Counted from the stretch's first letter, positions 15,511 through 24,085 are shown. The stretch is DNA of 25,016 nucleotides from Sphingomonas_R sp036387535 (GCF_036387535.1 NZ_DASVTO010000130.1:1-25016), one strand, 5' to 3'. A program made the numbers and translations. Notes: a model not told the origin generated them from the sequence alone.

Positions 15511-16149
15511 TCAGAACATGCTTTCGGGAATGATGATGACGTCGCCCGGCTGCAACGCGACATTGGCGCTGGCATCGCCCTGCTTCAGCAGCTTGCCGAT
15601 GCGCAGCCCATATTCGGATTGCTTGCCGGTGGTGCGGTCGAACCGGATCAGCCGCGCCTTGTTGCCTGATGCGAATTCGCTGAGACCCCCGACCGCGATC
15701 ATCGCATCCAGCAGGGTCATGTTCGCGCGGTACGGGATCGACGCCGGCTTGCCGGTCGCGCCGACCACCCGGACCTGTTGCGAAAAGGTGCCGGAAAAAT
15801 TGTCGACGATCACGGACACCAGCGGTTCCTTGATATAGGTCGCCAGCCGGTTCTTGATATCGTCCGACAGTTGCGCCGGCGTTCGCCCCACCGCGGGCAG
15901 ATCGGCGATCAGCGGGGTGGTGATGCGGCCATCGGGGCGCACCTGGACCTTGCCGCCCAGTTCGGGGTTGCGCCATACGAAGATCGTCAGGCTGTCCAGC
16001 GGACCGATCACATAATCCTCGCTCGGCCCCTGCGCGCCCGTCACGAATGCGGCCGGCGGCAATTGCGGCGCGGATCCGGTGGCGCAACCGCTGACTGCCA
16101 GTACGAGCATCAGGGCCATGGGCAAGACGGGCAGGGTCTTCTGGTTCAT
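15511..16149 (-). CDS. Polysaccharide export lipoprotein (Wza-like), XrtA-associated
   Basis: This 212-residue protein has a lipoprotein signal, LAVSGCATG, with the lipidated Cys at residue 22. It then has a Poly_export domain (DYVIGPLDSLTIFVWRNPEL, VRPDGRITTPLIADLPAVG) and SLBB-like repeats (VRVVGATGKPASIPYRANMTLLDAMIAVGGL), ending with the usual VALQPGDVIIIPES. It fits TIGR03027. It should form the periplasm-spanning, outer-membrane-anchored export channel. It is shorter than E. coli Wza and lacks the C-terminal amphipathic barrel helix, so the beta-barrel gene downstream may supply the outer-membrane pore (inference). ATG 16149 is preferred over 16203 because it gives a compact lipoprotein signal. 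Confidence 0.92.
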   Translation of the reverse strand: MNQKTLPVLPMALMLVLAVSGCATGSAPQLPPAAFVTGAQGPSEDYVIGPLDSLTIFVWRNPELGGKVQVRPDGRITTPLIADLPAVGRTPAQLSDDIKNRLATYIKEPLVSVIVDNFSGTFSQQVRVVGATGKPASIPYRANMTLLDAMIAVGGLSEFASGNKARLIRFDRTTGKQSEYGLRIGKLLKQGDASANVALQPGDVIIIPESMF

Positions 16150-16282
16150 GGTCGTCGACACCTTGGGGCTGCAATGGCGATCGGGATCGCGCAGGGAAGA
16201 CATTCGAAATGGCCGATACAGGTGAAGATACGGTTAGGGGCAAGCGATTGTTCGGCCTGTTCACCCGATCTTTACCATCTAT
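16150..16282 (-). promoter_or_regulatory. 133-bp gap, probable promoter/leader of the export genes
   Basis: This is the longest untranslated gap inside the leftward block, between the decarboxylase stop and the export lipoprotein start. It is AT-richer than its surroundings. A TTGCCC and a TATCGG about 19 bases apart are a weak sigma-70-like pair. A promoter here would let the export genes be expressed apart from the ligase and decarboxylase. Evidence is positional only. Confidence 0.3.
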
Positions 16283-17530
16283 TCACGGCTGCGCGCGATC
16301 CGCATCGACCAGAATCTGTTCCGGCGCGGGATGCCCGAGAAAAGCCGCCGGGCTCGCGGTGGCGCCGTAGGCGCCCGCCATGAAGATCGCGACCAAGTCG
16401 CCCACGTCCGCATGCGGTAACGCGACCCGGTCGGCCAGCCGATCGAGCGGGGTGCAGAGGCACCCGACCACGCTCGCGGTTTCCGCCGGCTCCATGCCAA
16501 ACCGCGTCGCGATCGCCACCGGATAGTTGCGGCGGACCACGGTTCCGAAATTGCCCGATGCCGCCAGCTGGTGGTGCAACCCGCCATCGGTCACCAGAAA
16601 GGTTTCACCATGGCTGATCTTCCGGTCCACGATCCGCGTCAGATAGACGCCCGCCTCACCCACCAGCCAGCGCCCAAGTTCGATCGCGAACCGGGTCTCG
16701 GCCAGTACCGGGTCCCGAGCCGCCAGCGACGCCGCCAGCGCCGCCCCCACCGCGCCGATTTCCAGCGGCCGTTCGCCCGGGAAATAGGGGATGCCGAACC
16801 CGCCGCCCAGATTGACCAGCGGCGGCACCGCGCCGCTGTCCCGGCCGATCCGCGCCGCCAGCGCCAGGGCGGATCGCTGTGCATCCGCGATCGCCGCCGG
16901 ATCGAGCGCCTGCGATCCCGCAAAGATATGCAGGCCGCGATATGTGGCGCCCGCCGCGACGATCCGACGGATCAGCGCGGCGGCACGGTCCGCATCGACC
17001 CCGAATGGTTTGGCGCCGCCCCCCATCTTCATGCCCGAACCGCGCAGATCGAAGTCGGGGTTGACCCGCACCGCCAGCCGCGGCGTGCACCGTTCGGCCG
17101 CCGCGATCGCCAGCGCGCGCTCGGCCTCGCCCTCCGATTCCAGGTTCAGCGTCGCGCCCGCCACGATCGCCGCGCGCAGTTCGCGGTCGCGCTTGCCCGG
17201 TCCCGCGAAGCTGATGTGATCCGCCTCCGCCCCGCATTCCAGCGCGATGGCCAGTTCGCCCGCCGACGCGATGTCGATCCCGTCGACCATCCCGATCATC
17301 GCGCGCAGCAATGGCGGCCAGGGGTTTGCCTTCATCGCATAATGCAACGCCACGCCAGCCGGCATCTGCCGCCGGAACGCCGTCACCTGCGCCCGCACGC
17401 GCGCTAGGTCATATACGAACAGCGGCGTATCGCCGGCCGTCTCGATGTGCTGCTCCACGCTCTGCCCGGCGATGTGCAGCATGCCGTTGTCGCTGTCATA
17501 TCCAGCGGGGATCGTTCCGGCGGCTTTCAT
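16283..17530 (-). CDS. PLP-dependent decarboxylase, exosortase A associated
   Basis: This 415-residue fold-type III PLP enzyme resembles diaminopimelate/ornithine decarboxylases and fits TIGR03099. The PLP lysine is Lys67 in HYAMKANPWPP. Other features are the phosphate-binding glycine loop GGGFGIPY, HIFAGSQALD and, near the C-terminus, VVGCLCTPLDRLADRV, where a Cys supplies the second-subunit active-site contact in this fold. It should decarboxylate an amino acid, possibly one attached to the carrier protein of the divergent block; the substrate is unknown. The ATG at 17530 overlaps the stop of the ligase gene as ATGA, so the two are coupled. The 133-base gap downstream separates it from the export genes. 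Confidence 0.9.
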   Translation of the reverse strand: MKAAGTIPAGYDSDNGMLHIAGQSVEQHIETAGDTPLFVYDLARVRAQVTAFRRQMPAGVALHYAMKANPWPPLLRAMIGMVDGIDIASAGELAIALECGAEADHISFAGPGKRDRELRAAIVAGATLNLESEGEAERALAIAAAERCTPRLAVRVNPDFDLRGSGMKMGGGAKPFGVDADRAAALIRRIVAAGATYRGLHIFAGSQALDPAAIADAQRSALALAARIGRDSGAVPPLVNLGGGFGIPYFPGERPLEIGAVGAALAASLAARDPVLAETRFAIELGRWLVGEAGVYLTRIVDRKISHGETFLVTDGGLHHQLAASGNFGTVVRRNYPVAIATRFGMEPAETASVVGCLCTPLDRLADRVALPHADVGDLVAIFMAGAYGATASPAAFLGHPAPEQILVDADRAQP

Positions 17531-19035
17531 GCCCCATGGTCCTGTTTCAGTGCGGCGCGATCCAGCTTGCCGTTGGCGTTACGCGGCAAGTCGTCGCGCC
17601 ATACCACATGCTGCGGAACCATGAAGTTCGGCAGGTCGCGCTTCATAGCGGCCAGCAAGCGCGCGGTATCGCCGTCGCCGCGCGCGATCAGTAGCACGGA
17701 CTGACCCAGCCGGTCGTCGGCCAGCGCCAGCGCCACGGCCTCCGCCGCGCCGGCGGCGACCGCGGCCTCTTCCACCTCGGTCGGGCTGATCCGGTTGCCG
17801 GCCGACTTGATCATCTCGTCGTCCCGCCCCACGAACCGCAGCAGCCCGTCCGCCCCGCGCATGACCGTGTCGCCGGACCAGACCGCGGTGCCGCCCAGCA
17901 TCGATCCGGCCGGGGCCGGGCGGAACCGCAGCGCCGTGCGCTCCGGATCGTTCCAATAGCCCCCCGCCACCAGCGGCCCGGCATGCACCAGCTCGCCCGC
18001 CGCGCCATCCGCCGCGATCGTGCCGTCGGCCGCCACCACCAGCACCTCCGCACACGGGATCGCCACACCGATCGAATCCGGATGCCGGTCGATCAGTGCG
18101 GGGTCCAGATAGGTCGACCGAAACGCCTCGGTCAGCCCATACATCGAAAATAGCCGCGCGGCGGGGAACAACGTCCGCAACCGCCGCACCAGCGGGATCG
18201 ACAGCCGTCCGCCAGTATTGGTGATCCGCCGCAGGCTGGGCGCCCCCGTCTCGGGCCACCCCGCCTCCACCAGTTGCACCCATAGCGGCGGCACCCCCGC
18301 CAGCGTGGTGATCCCGTGCCGCCCCACCGCCTTCACCGCATCGCCTGCGGTCAGATAATCGAGCGGATAGACACAGGCTCCCGCCGCCCAGGTCGCCAGC
18401 AACTGGCTCTGTCCATAATCGAAGCTCAGCGGCAGCAGCGCCAGCACGCGATCATCCGCCGCCAGGCCCAGATAATGAGCGACCGATACCGCCCCCAGCC
18501 ACAGATTGGCGTGGCTCAGCATCACGCCCTTCGGCCGCCCCGTCGATCCCGACGTATACAGGATCTGCGCCAAAGCGTACGGATCGGCATCCGGCCGCGA
18601 TGCGGCCAGCGGCGTCCGCTCTCCGGACAATGCCGCTTCGTCGATCAGGACCGCCCCGGCGGCATCCCCCGGCTCCAACGTCGCGATCCGCGCCGGCTGG
18701 CTGATCAGCAGGACCGCGCCGCTGTCGGCCAGGATATGCGCGACCTGCGCCCGCTTCAGCAACGGGTTGATCGGCACATGCACCACCCCCGCCCGCGCGC
18801 ACGCCAACGGCAACAGGCACGCCGTCCGCGTCTTGGGCAGCCAGCATGCCACCCGGTCGCCGATCGTCGCATGGTCCAGCAGCATCGCCGCCAGCATGCC
18901 GACGGCGCGATTCAGGCCCGCATGATCCAGCGCGCCGGTCCGATCGACCAGCGCCGGATCGCCGCCACGCCCGCGCAAGGCCAGCCGGTCGAGCCGTTGC
19001 GGGACCGGATCGGGACCATTAACCGGAACTTGCAC
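17527..19035 (-). CDS. AMP-forming acyl ligase, exosortase A associated
   Basis: This 502-residue member of the ANL (acyl-CoA synthetase/NRPS adenylation) superfamily fits TIGR03098. It has the A3 loop YTSGSTGRPKG (160-170), A5 MYGLTEAF, A8 GRDDEMIKSAGNRISPTE and the A10 lysine in LPRNANGKLDR. It should adenylate a carboxylic or amino acid and pass it to CoA or, more likely, to the carrier protein encoded at 20139. The start is GTG 19035, placed right behind GGAGGA; the much longer open frame upstream is antisense to the divergent acyltransferase gene. It is the first gene of the leftward block. Confidence 0.9.
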   Translation of the reverse strand: MQVPVNGPDPVPQRLDRLALRGRGGDPALVDRTGALDHAGLNRAVGMLAAMLLDHATIGDRVACWLPKTRTACLLPLACARAGVVHVPINPLLKRAQVAHILADSGAVLLISQPARIATLEPGDAAGAVLIDEAALSGERTPLAASRPDADPYALAQILYTSGSTGRPKGVMLSHANLWLGAVSVAHYLGLAADDRVLALLPLSFDYGQSQLLATWAAGACVYPLDYLTAGDAVKAVGRHGITTLAGVPPLWVQLVEAGWPETGAPSLRRITNTGGRLSIPLVRRLRTLFPAARLFSMYGLTEAFRSTYLDPALIDRHPDSIGVAIPCAEVLVVAADGTIAADGAAGELVHAGPLVAGGYWNDPERTALRFRPAPAGSMLGGTAVWSGDTVMRGADGLLRFVGRDDEMIKSAGNRISPTEVEEAAVAAGAAEAVALALADDRLGQSVLLIARGDGDTARLLAAMKRDLPNFMVPQHVVWRDDLPRNANGKLDRAALKQDHGA

Positions 19036-19095
19036 GCTTCCTCCATATGGCAAGACCGCAGGCGCTTCGCCGCCGCCGCGAAAGGGATTAGCGCG
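19036..19095. promoter_or_regulatory. Divergent intergenic region between the two EPS blocks
   Basis: Only 60 bases separate two divergent starts, GTG 19035 and ATG 19096, each with its own Shine-Dalgarno (GGAGGA; AAAGGGA). Any promoters must lie here or inside the opposite gene. No convincing -35/-10 pair was found. A small inverted repeat, GGCG-CTT-CGCC, lies in the middle. The position argues for joint control of both blocks. Confidence 0.45.
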
Positions 19096-20109
19096 ATGCA
19101 CCTTAACGTTCACCTCTATCGCGATCTCGATGCGGTAGCGGACGACGCCGGCGAAGCCTTGGGCCGCGCCGCGCAGCCGCATATGTTCGATCGGCTGGAC
19201 TGGTTCCGGCTGGTGACGCGGCATCTGCCCGATGTCCAGCCGGTCGTGATTTGCGCGGTTGATGGTGCCGCAAAGGCCTGGCTGTTTCTCGCCGATCGCG
19301 GGCATGGCCGTGCGGACGCGCTTGGCTGCTGGTACACGCTGGCCTTCGCGCCGGTGTTCGCCGGTATGGGTGTGCATGACATCCTGCTCGCTGCCTGTGC
19401 CAAGGAAGCCGGCCGGCATTTCCATACGCTGACGCTCGCTCCGCTGACGGGCGGCGATCGCGACCGTTTCGAACGCGCCTTCGCCGCCACCGGCTGGCGC
19501 GTGATCGCGACACCTGCCACCGTCAACCGCCAGGTAGCCGTGACCGGGAACTTCGAAAGCTGGTGGGCCACCCGCCCCGGCAAGCTCCGCAACACCGCGC
19601 GTCGCAAGGCCAAAGCCTCGCCATTCCGGATCGAGATCGCCAACGGCTTCGATCCCGCGCTGTGGTCCGCCTATGAAACCGTCTACGCGGACAGCTGGAA
19701 AGGTGCGGAAGGATCGCCGGCATTCCAGCGCGCGCTGGTGCAGCAGGAGGGCGCCGCCGGAACGCTCCGGCTGGGTGTCGCCACGTTGCACGATCGGCCG
19801 GTCGCCGCGCAATATTGGCTGGTCGAACACGGCCGGGCGACGATCCACAAGCTCGCTTATGCCGAATCGGCCCGTGCGCTGTCGCCCGGCACGGTGCTGA
19901 CCGCAGCGATGTTTCGCCATGTGATCGATCAGGACCGACCGACGCTGATCGATTTCGGCACCGGGGATGATCCCTACAAGGCGGACTGGATGGACATGCG
20001 CAACATCCTGTGGCGGCTTGACCTCTACCGCCTGTCCAGCCCCACCGGGCTCTACGGATATGTCCGCGCCCGGGCCGCGGCGCTTGTCCGCGCGCGCAGA
20101 GGCGGTTAG
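19096..20109 (+). CDS. FemAB/BioF2-like acyltransferase (GNAT fold)
   Basis: This 337-residue protein has the BioF2-like/CelD acetyltransferase fold (PF13480 type). Typical segments are PHMFDRLDWFRLV near the N-terminus, RNTARRKAKAS in the middle, then YADSWKGAEGSPAFQRALV, VAAQYWLVEHGRATIHKLAYAESARALSPGTVL, and the terminal LIDFGTGDDPYKADWM. Family members transfer an acyl group in envelope or small-molecule synthesis. Its place directly upstream of the carrier protein suggests the donor is an ACP-bound acyl or aminoacyl group; that is inference. ATG 19096 has AAAGGGA upstream; the earlier open frame is antisense to the ligase. It is the second FemAB-like protein in the locus. Confidence 0.85.
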   Translation: MHLNVHLYRDLDAVADDAGEALGRAAQPHMFDRLDWFRLVTRHLPDVQPVVICAVDGAAKAWLFLADRGHGRADALGCWYTLAFAPVFAGMGVHDILLAACAKEAGRHFHTLTLAPLTGGDRDRFERAFAATGWRVIATPATVNRQVAVTGNFESWWATRPGKLRNTARRKAKASPFRIEIANGFDPALWSAYETVYADSWKGAEGSPAFQRALVQQEGAAGTLRLGVATLHDRPVAAQYWLVEHGRATIHKLAYAESARALSPGTVLTAAMFRHVIDQDRPTLIDFGTGDDPYKADWMDMRNILWRLDLYRLSSPTGLYGYVRARAAALVRARRGG

Positions 20110-20138
20110 GGCGTCCGACCGAACCCGGGAGACGGATA

Positions 20139-20408
20139 TTGAGCCAGGACGCCGCGATCATCGAGACCACGCTCCGATCGGTGTTGACCGACGCGCTGGG
20201 CATCGCGCCGGCGCGCGTGGCGACCTTCGTCGAAACGACTCCGCTGTTCGGTGCGTTGCCCGAACTGGATTCGATGGCGGTCGCCGGCCTGTTGACGGAA
20301 ATCGAGGATCGGCTCGGCATCGTGATCGAGGATGACGAGGTCGATGGCGAGATGATGGAGACGTTTGGCAGCCTTCTGCATTTCGTGCGGAACAAGGCAT
20401 TGCCGTGA
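20139..20408 (+). CDS. Acyl carrier protein of the XrtA locus (TTG start)
   Basis: This 89-residue acidic helical protein has the phosphopantetheine site ELDSMAV (Ser45) and typical carrier-protein surroundings (LFGALPELDSMAVAGLLTEIEDRLGI). It should carry the acid activated by the divergent ligase. The only start that keeps helix 1 is TTG 20139, behind GGGAG; a rare start codon for such a short gene may keep expression low. Its stop overlaps the next start as GTGA. Confidence 0.88.
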   Translation: MSQDAAIIETTLRSVLTDALGIAPARVATFVETTPLFGALPELDSMAVAGLLTEIEDRLGIVIEDDEVDGEMMETFGSLLHFVRNKALP

Positions 20409-21094
20409 CCGATGCCGTTGCGCAGGTCGCACGTCTGGAGGTGCGGGGGCGCGAGGAATATCTGCGAATCTGTGGATCGGGCCGGGGCACGGCGATCCTG
20501 CTGATCCCACCCTTGTTCGGGGAGATGAACCGCTGCCGGCGCCTGCTGTCGGACGTCATGATCGACCTGGCCGCGCTCGGCCGCGGCAGTGCGCTGCCTG
20601 ACCTGCCCGGCACGGCGGAAAGCCTGACCGCAATGGCCACGGTGACGCTGGACGACTGGCGGGCGATGATCGCCGGCTCCGCTGCGCTGCTCCGCGCCGC
20701 TACTGGCCTGCCGCCCATCCTGGCCGCCTTCCGGGGCGGCGCCGTCCTGGACGACGCGGCCGATGCCGTCGGCCGCTGGCGCCTGATGCCGGTTGACGGC
20801 GCCACGATCCTGCGCGACCTCGCGCGGGCGCAGCGCATGACCGCGGCGCCCGCATCCGCACCCCCGGGGTTCGCCGGCATCCCGCTCGACCCTGCATTGG
20901 CCCGTCCGCTCGCATCCGCCGTTCCGCTGGGCCAGGCACGGGTGGCCCGGCTGGACGAAGACCCCAAGGCCGCTGACGCTCGCATCGCCGGATCACCGCT
21001 ATGGCGCCGCGCCGAACCCGGCCGTGATCGCACCATGGCGGCGCAGATCGCTGAGGACATCGATCGGATGGCACAGACATGCGCGCTTTCCTGA
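20405..21094 (+). CDS. Alpha/beta-hydrolase-like protein (hydrolase 2 type), nucleophile absent
   Basis: This 229-residue protein resembles the exosortase A-associated hydrolase 2 (TIGR03101). It has the characteristic LLIPPLFGEMNRCRRL segment, then LAALGRGSALPDLPGTAES, matching the oxyanion strand and following helix. At the nucleophile elbow, where G-x-S-x-G is expected, it reads ILAAFRGGAVLDD with no Ser, Cys or Asp in place. No clear catalytic His was found near the end. It may be a non-catalytic partner of the next gene's product or may use a different mechanism. It starts at GTG 20405 and overlaps the ACP stop; its own end overlaps the next gene by 16 bases. Confidence 0.75.
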   Translation: MTDAVAQVARLEVRGREEYLRICGSGRGTAILLIPPLFGEMNRCRRLLSDVMIDLAALGRGSALPDLPGTAESLTAMATVTLDDWRAMIAGSAALLRAATGLPPILAAFRGGAVLDDAADAVGRWRLMPVDGATILRDLARAQRMTAAPASAPPGFAGIPLDPALARPLASAVPLGQARVARLDEDPKAADARIAGSPLWRRAEPGRDRTMAAQIAEDIDRMAQTCALS

Positions 21095-21873
21095 GCTTAC
21101 CCTGCGCCGGCGCGGACATCGCAGCGACCTTCGACGATGCGGCGGGATCGACCGGCCTGCTGATCGTCGGCGGCGGAACTGAGATCCGCGCGGGCGCTCA
21201 TGGCGGCATGGCGCATCTGGCCGCGGCGGTTGCGGCGGCCGGCTGGCCGGTGCTGCGCTATGATCGCCGCGGCGTTGGCGACAGCGGCGGGGACGATCCC
21301 GGCTTCGCGGGCAGCGGCCCAGACATTGCGGCCGCCGCCGCCGCGCTCCGCCAACGCCTGCCCGCGGGGGGCAGGATCGTCGGTTTCGGCCTGTGCGACG
21401 GCGCGTCCGCGCTCGCGCTGCATCACGCGGATGCGGGTATGGACGGGCTGTTGCTCGCCAACCCCTGGGTGGTCGAACCGGTTGGCGATCTGCCGCCGCC
21501 GGCCGCGGTCCGGGCCCATTATGCGGCACGGCTGATGGATTGGCGCTTCTGGAAACGCGCGCTCACGGGCGGGGTCGATCTGCGCAAGGCCGCACGCGGC
21601 GTCGCCAGCCTGGGCGCCACCACGGATACCAGCCTGTCCGGCCGCATCGCCGCCGCGCTTGATGCTGGCGGCCGTCCGCTCGCGATCCTGCTCGCACGGG
21701 GCGACGGCACCGCAATTGCGTTCGACGACGCCTGGAACGGCAAGACCTTCGACGCGCTGCGCGCCCGGACGGAGGTGGTGCGCATCGACAGCGCCTCCCA
21801 CACCTTTGCCGCCGGCGATGCCGCGATGCTGTCTGCGTTCGTCATTGCGGGCCTGGAACGCGTCCACGGCTAA
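21079..21873 (+). CDS. Alpha/beta-hydrolase, exosortase A associated (hydrolase 1 type), Cys nucleophile
   Basis: This 264-residue alpha/beta-hydrolase-fold protein fits TIGR03100. It has an early GLLIVGGGTEIRAGAHGGMA strand-loop, then LRYDRRGVGDSGG. The nucleophile elbow GFGLCDGASA (104-111 region) places Cys106 where Ser is usual. Asp209 (LARGDGT) and His241 (DSASHTFA) complete a likely Cys-Asp-His set. It may release or transfer a thioester-bound group from the carrier protein, like a type II thioesterase; this role is inference. The ATG at 21079 lies inside the end of the preceding gene, so coupling is probable. It is the last gene of the rightward block and converges on recG. Confidence 0.85.
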   Translation: MRAFLSLPCAGADIAATFDDAAGSTGLLIVGGGTEIRAGAHGGMAHLAAAVAAAGWPVLRYDRRGVGDSGGDDPGFAGSGPDIAAAAAALRQRLPAGGRIVGFGLCDGASALALHHADAGMDGLLLANPWVVEPVGDLPPPAAVRAHYAARLMDWRFWKRALTGGVDLRKAARGVASLGATTDTSLSGRIAAALDAGGRPLAILLARGDGTAIAFDDAWNGKTFDALRARTEVVRIDSASHTFAAGDAAMLSAFVIAGLERVHG

Positions 21874-21923
21874 ACCACGACGGCACAAGGCAAACGCGTC
21901 ACATACAGTTCCGTTTGGTAGAG

Positions 21924-21939
21924 AAAATCCGTCTCGGAT
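21924..21939 (-). terminator. Possible weak terminator after recG
   Basis: On the minus strand, downstream of the recG stop, ATCCG-AGA-CGGAT forms a 5-bp stem followed by TTTTC. The stem is short, so intrinsic termination is only possible. No other hairpin is visible in the 75-base convergent gap (21874-21948). Confidence 0.3.
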
Positions 21940-21948
21940 CATCATGCT

Positions 21949-24009
21949 CTAACCCGATCGCAGCAACCCCACCGCCGCATCGCGTTCGAACAGATAGAGC
22001 GCCACTCGCGCCGCCTGTCCGCGCGGACCATCCAGCCCACCGTCGCGGTCCACCAGCAACCGCGCGTCCGCCGTCGCGGTCTCGATCAGCGCGGCCGTCT
22101 TTTCCGGGTCCGCCAGCCGGAACTGCGCCTCCCCGGATTGGCGCGTGCCCAGCATTTCGCCTGCCCCGCGCAGCCGCAGATCCTCCTCGGCGATCCGGAA
22201 CCCATCATTGCTCTCGCGCATCAACGCCAGTCGGGCGCGGCTCGTTTCGCTCAACCCGTCCCCGCGCAGCAACAGGCAGGTCGACTTCCCGCTCCCCCGC
22301 CCGACACGGCCACGCAACTGATGCAACTGCGCCAGTCCAAAACGATCGGCCGCCTCGATGATCATCAGCGTGGCATTGGGCACGTCGACGCCGACCTCGA
22401 TGACCGTCGTCGCGACCAGCACCTGCGTCTCCGCCCGCTGGAACGCTGCCATCACGGCGTCTTTCTCCGGCCCTTTCATGCGGCCGTGGACCAGCCCGAC
22501 CTTGTCGCCGAACCGCTCCTTCAGCAACGTCGCCCGGCTCTCCGCCGCCGCCAGGTCGCTGACCTCGCTGTCCTCGACCAGCGGGCACACCCAATAAGCC
22601 TGGCCCCCCTTCTCCATATGCCGGCCCAGTGCGTCGGCAACCTCGTCCAGCCGCGCGCCGGACAGGACCCGCGTCTCGATCGGCTGGCGCCCCGGCGGCA
22701 TTTCGTCCAGCCGGCTGACGTCCATCTCGCCATACTGGCTGAGCGTCAGCGTGCGCGGGATCGGCGTCGCCGTCATCACCAGCAGATGCGGCGGACGCTC
22801 CGCCTTCGCCTGCAACATCATCCGCTGCGCCACGCCGAACCGATGCTGTTCGTCGACCACCACCAGCCCCAGCCGGCGATAGGCGACCGCCTCCTGAAAG
22901 ATCGCGTGCGTCCCGATAAGGATATCGATCGATCCGTCCGCCAGACCCATCAGCGTCGATTCGCGGACCCGCCCCTTGTCGCGCCCCGTCAGAATCGCGA
23001 CCGTGACCGGCAAGCCTGCCAGCGTTCTGGTAAATGTCGCATGATGCTGCCGCGCCAGGATCTCGGTCGGCGCCAGCAACGCCCCCTGCGCGCCCGCTTC
23101 CACCGCTGCCAGCAGGGCCATGGTCGCGACCAGCGTCTTGCCCGATCCGACGTCCCCCTGCAGCAGCCGGGTCATCGGCCGCGGCTGCGCCAGATCGCCC
23201 TCGATTTCCGCGATCGCGCGCGCCTGCGCCCCGGTCGGCGCATAGGGCAGTTTCAACGCCGTGCGCAGCCGCCCGTCTCCCTGCAACGGCAGGCCCTTGC
23301 GCCGGCGGGACGACGCCCGCAGCAGCATCAGCGCGAGTTGGTTGGCAAACACCTCGTCATAGGCCAGCCGCTCCTTGGCGATGGCATCGGACGGATCGGC
23401 GTGGGCCCGCACCAGCGCGGCGCGCCACGTCGGCCAGTCCTTCGTCGTCAACAGACTGGGTTCGATCCATTCCGGCAATTCCGATGCGCGCGCGATCGCC
23501 TGCGCGACCAGCGCCTGCAAGCGCCGGTTGGTAAGGCCCGCGGTCAGGGCATAGACCGGGTCCCGCGGCGGCAGCGCCGCGGCTTCCTCCGGCGTCATCA
23601 CGTCCGGATGCACGATCTGCAGCCACTGGTCGTACTGCTCCAGCTTGCCCGACACCGCACGGGTTTCACCGATCGGCAGCAACGCCTTCGCCATCGCGGC
23701 ATTGGCGCGGAAGAACACCAGCGCCACGCTGTTGCCGGCAGCATCGGTCGCGATCACGCGCGACGGACTGCGCGGACTGGTCCCGATCCGATATTCGTTC
23801 GGCGTCACGACCGCGGTTACCACCCGGCCGACATCGGACTGGTCCAGCGCAGTGACGGCCGTGCGGTCGACATAGCCCGTCGGCAGATCGAACAGCAGGT
23901 CGACGGCACGCGTCAACCCCAGTTTGGCCAGCGGCTTCGACAAGGCGGCGCCGACGCCCTTCAGCGACTCCACGTCTACGAACAGCGGATTGAGTATATC
24001 GGGGCGCAT
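21949..24009 (-). CDS. recG: ATP-dependent DNA helicase RecG
   Basis: This 686-residue superfamily 2 helicase remodels stalled replication forks and branch-migrates recombination intermediates. An N-terminal wedge/OB domain (VESLKGVGAALSKPLAKLGL..., LFDLPTGYVDRT) is followed by the helicase core. Motif I is GDVGSGKT (285-292), motif II is VVDEQHRFG with DEQH at 386-389, motif III is MTATPIPRT, and motif VI is QLRGRVGRG. The TRG-like region FRIAEEDLRLRGAGEMLGTRQSG is intact. Length and motifs are normal. The start is taken at ATG 24009 (MRPDILNPLF); in-frame ATGs at 24021 and 24027 are possible. The gene diverges from sdhE, with a 76-base gap. Confidence 0.96.
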   Translation of the reverse strand: MRPDILNPLFVDVESLKGVGAALSKPLAKLGLTRAVDLLFDLPTGYVDRTAVTALDQSDVGRVVTAVVTPNEYRIGTSPRSPSRVIATDAAGNSVALVFFRANAAMAKALLPIGETRAVSGKLEQYDQWLQIVHPDVMTPEEAAALPPRDPVYALTAGLTNRRLQALVAQAIARASELPEWIEPSLLTTKDWPTWRAALVRAHADPSDAIAKERLAYDEVFANQLALMLLRASSRRRKGLPLQGDGRLRTALKLPYAPTGAQARAIAEIEGDLAQPRPMTRLLQGDVGSGKTLVATMALLAAVEAGAQGALLAPTEILARQHHATFTRTLAGLPVTVAILTGRDKGRVRESTLMGLADGSIDILIGTHAIFQEAVAYRRLGLVVVDEQHRFGVAQRMMLQAKAERPPHLLVMTATPIPRTLTLSQYGEMDVSRLDEMPPGRQPIETRVLSGARLDEVADALGRHMEKGGQAYWVCPLVEDSEVSDLAAAESRATLLKERFGDKVGLVHGRMKGPEKDAVMAAFQRAETQVLVATTVIEVGVDVPNATLMIIEAADRFGLAQLHQLRGRVGRGSGKSTCLLLRGDGLSETSRARLALMRESNDGFRIAEEDLRLRGAGEMLGTRQSGEAQFRLADPEKTAALIETATADARLLVDRDGGLDGPRGQAARVALYLFERDAAVGLLRSG

Positions 24010-24085
24010 GACTATCTGCATGCCCATAGCCTCCGCCGACGACGTTCGCCAAGACGTCCGCCGGTCTCTTTGTGTTGGGAACCCC

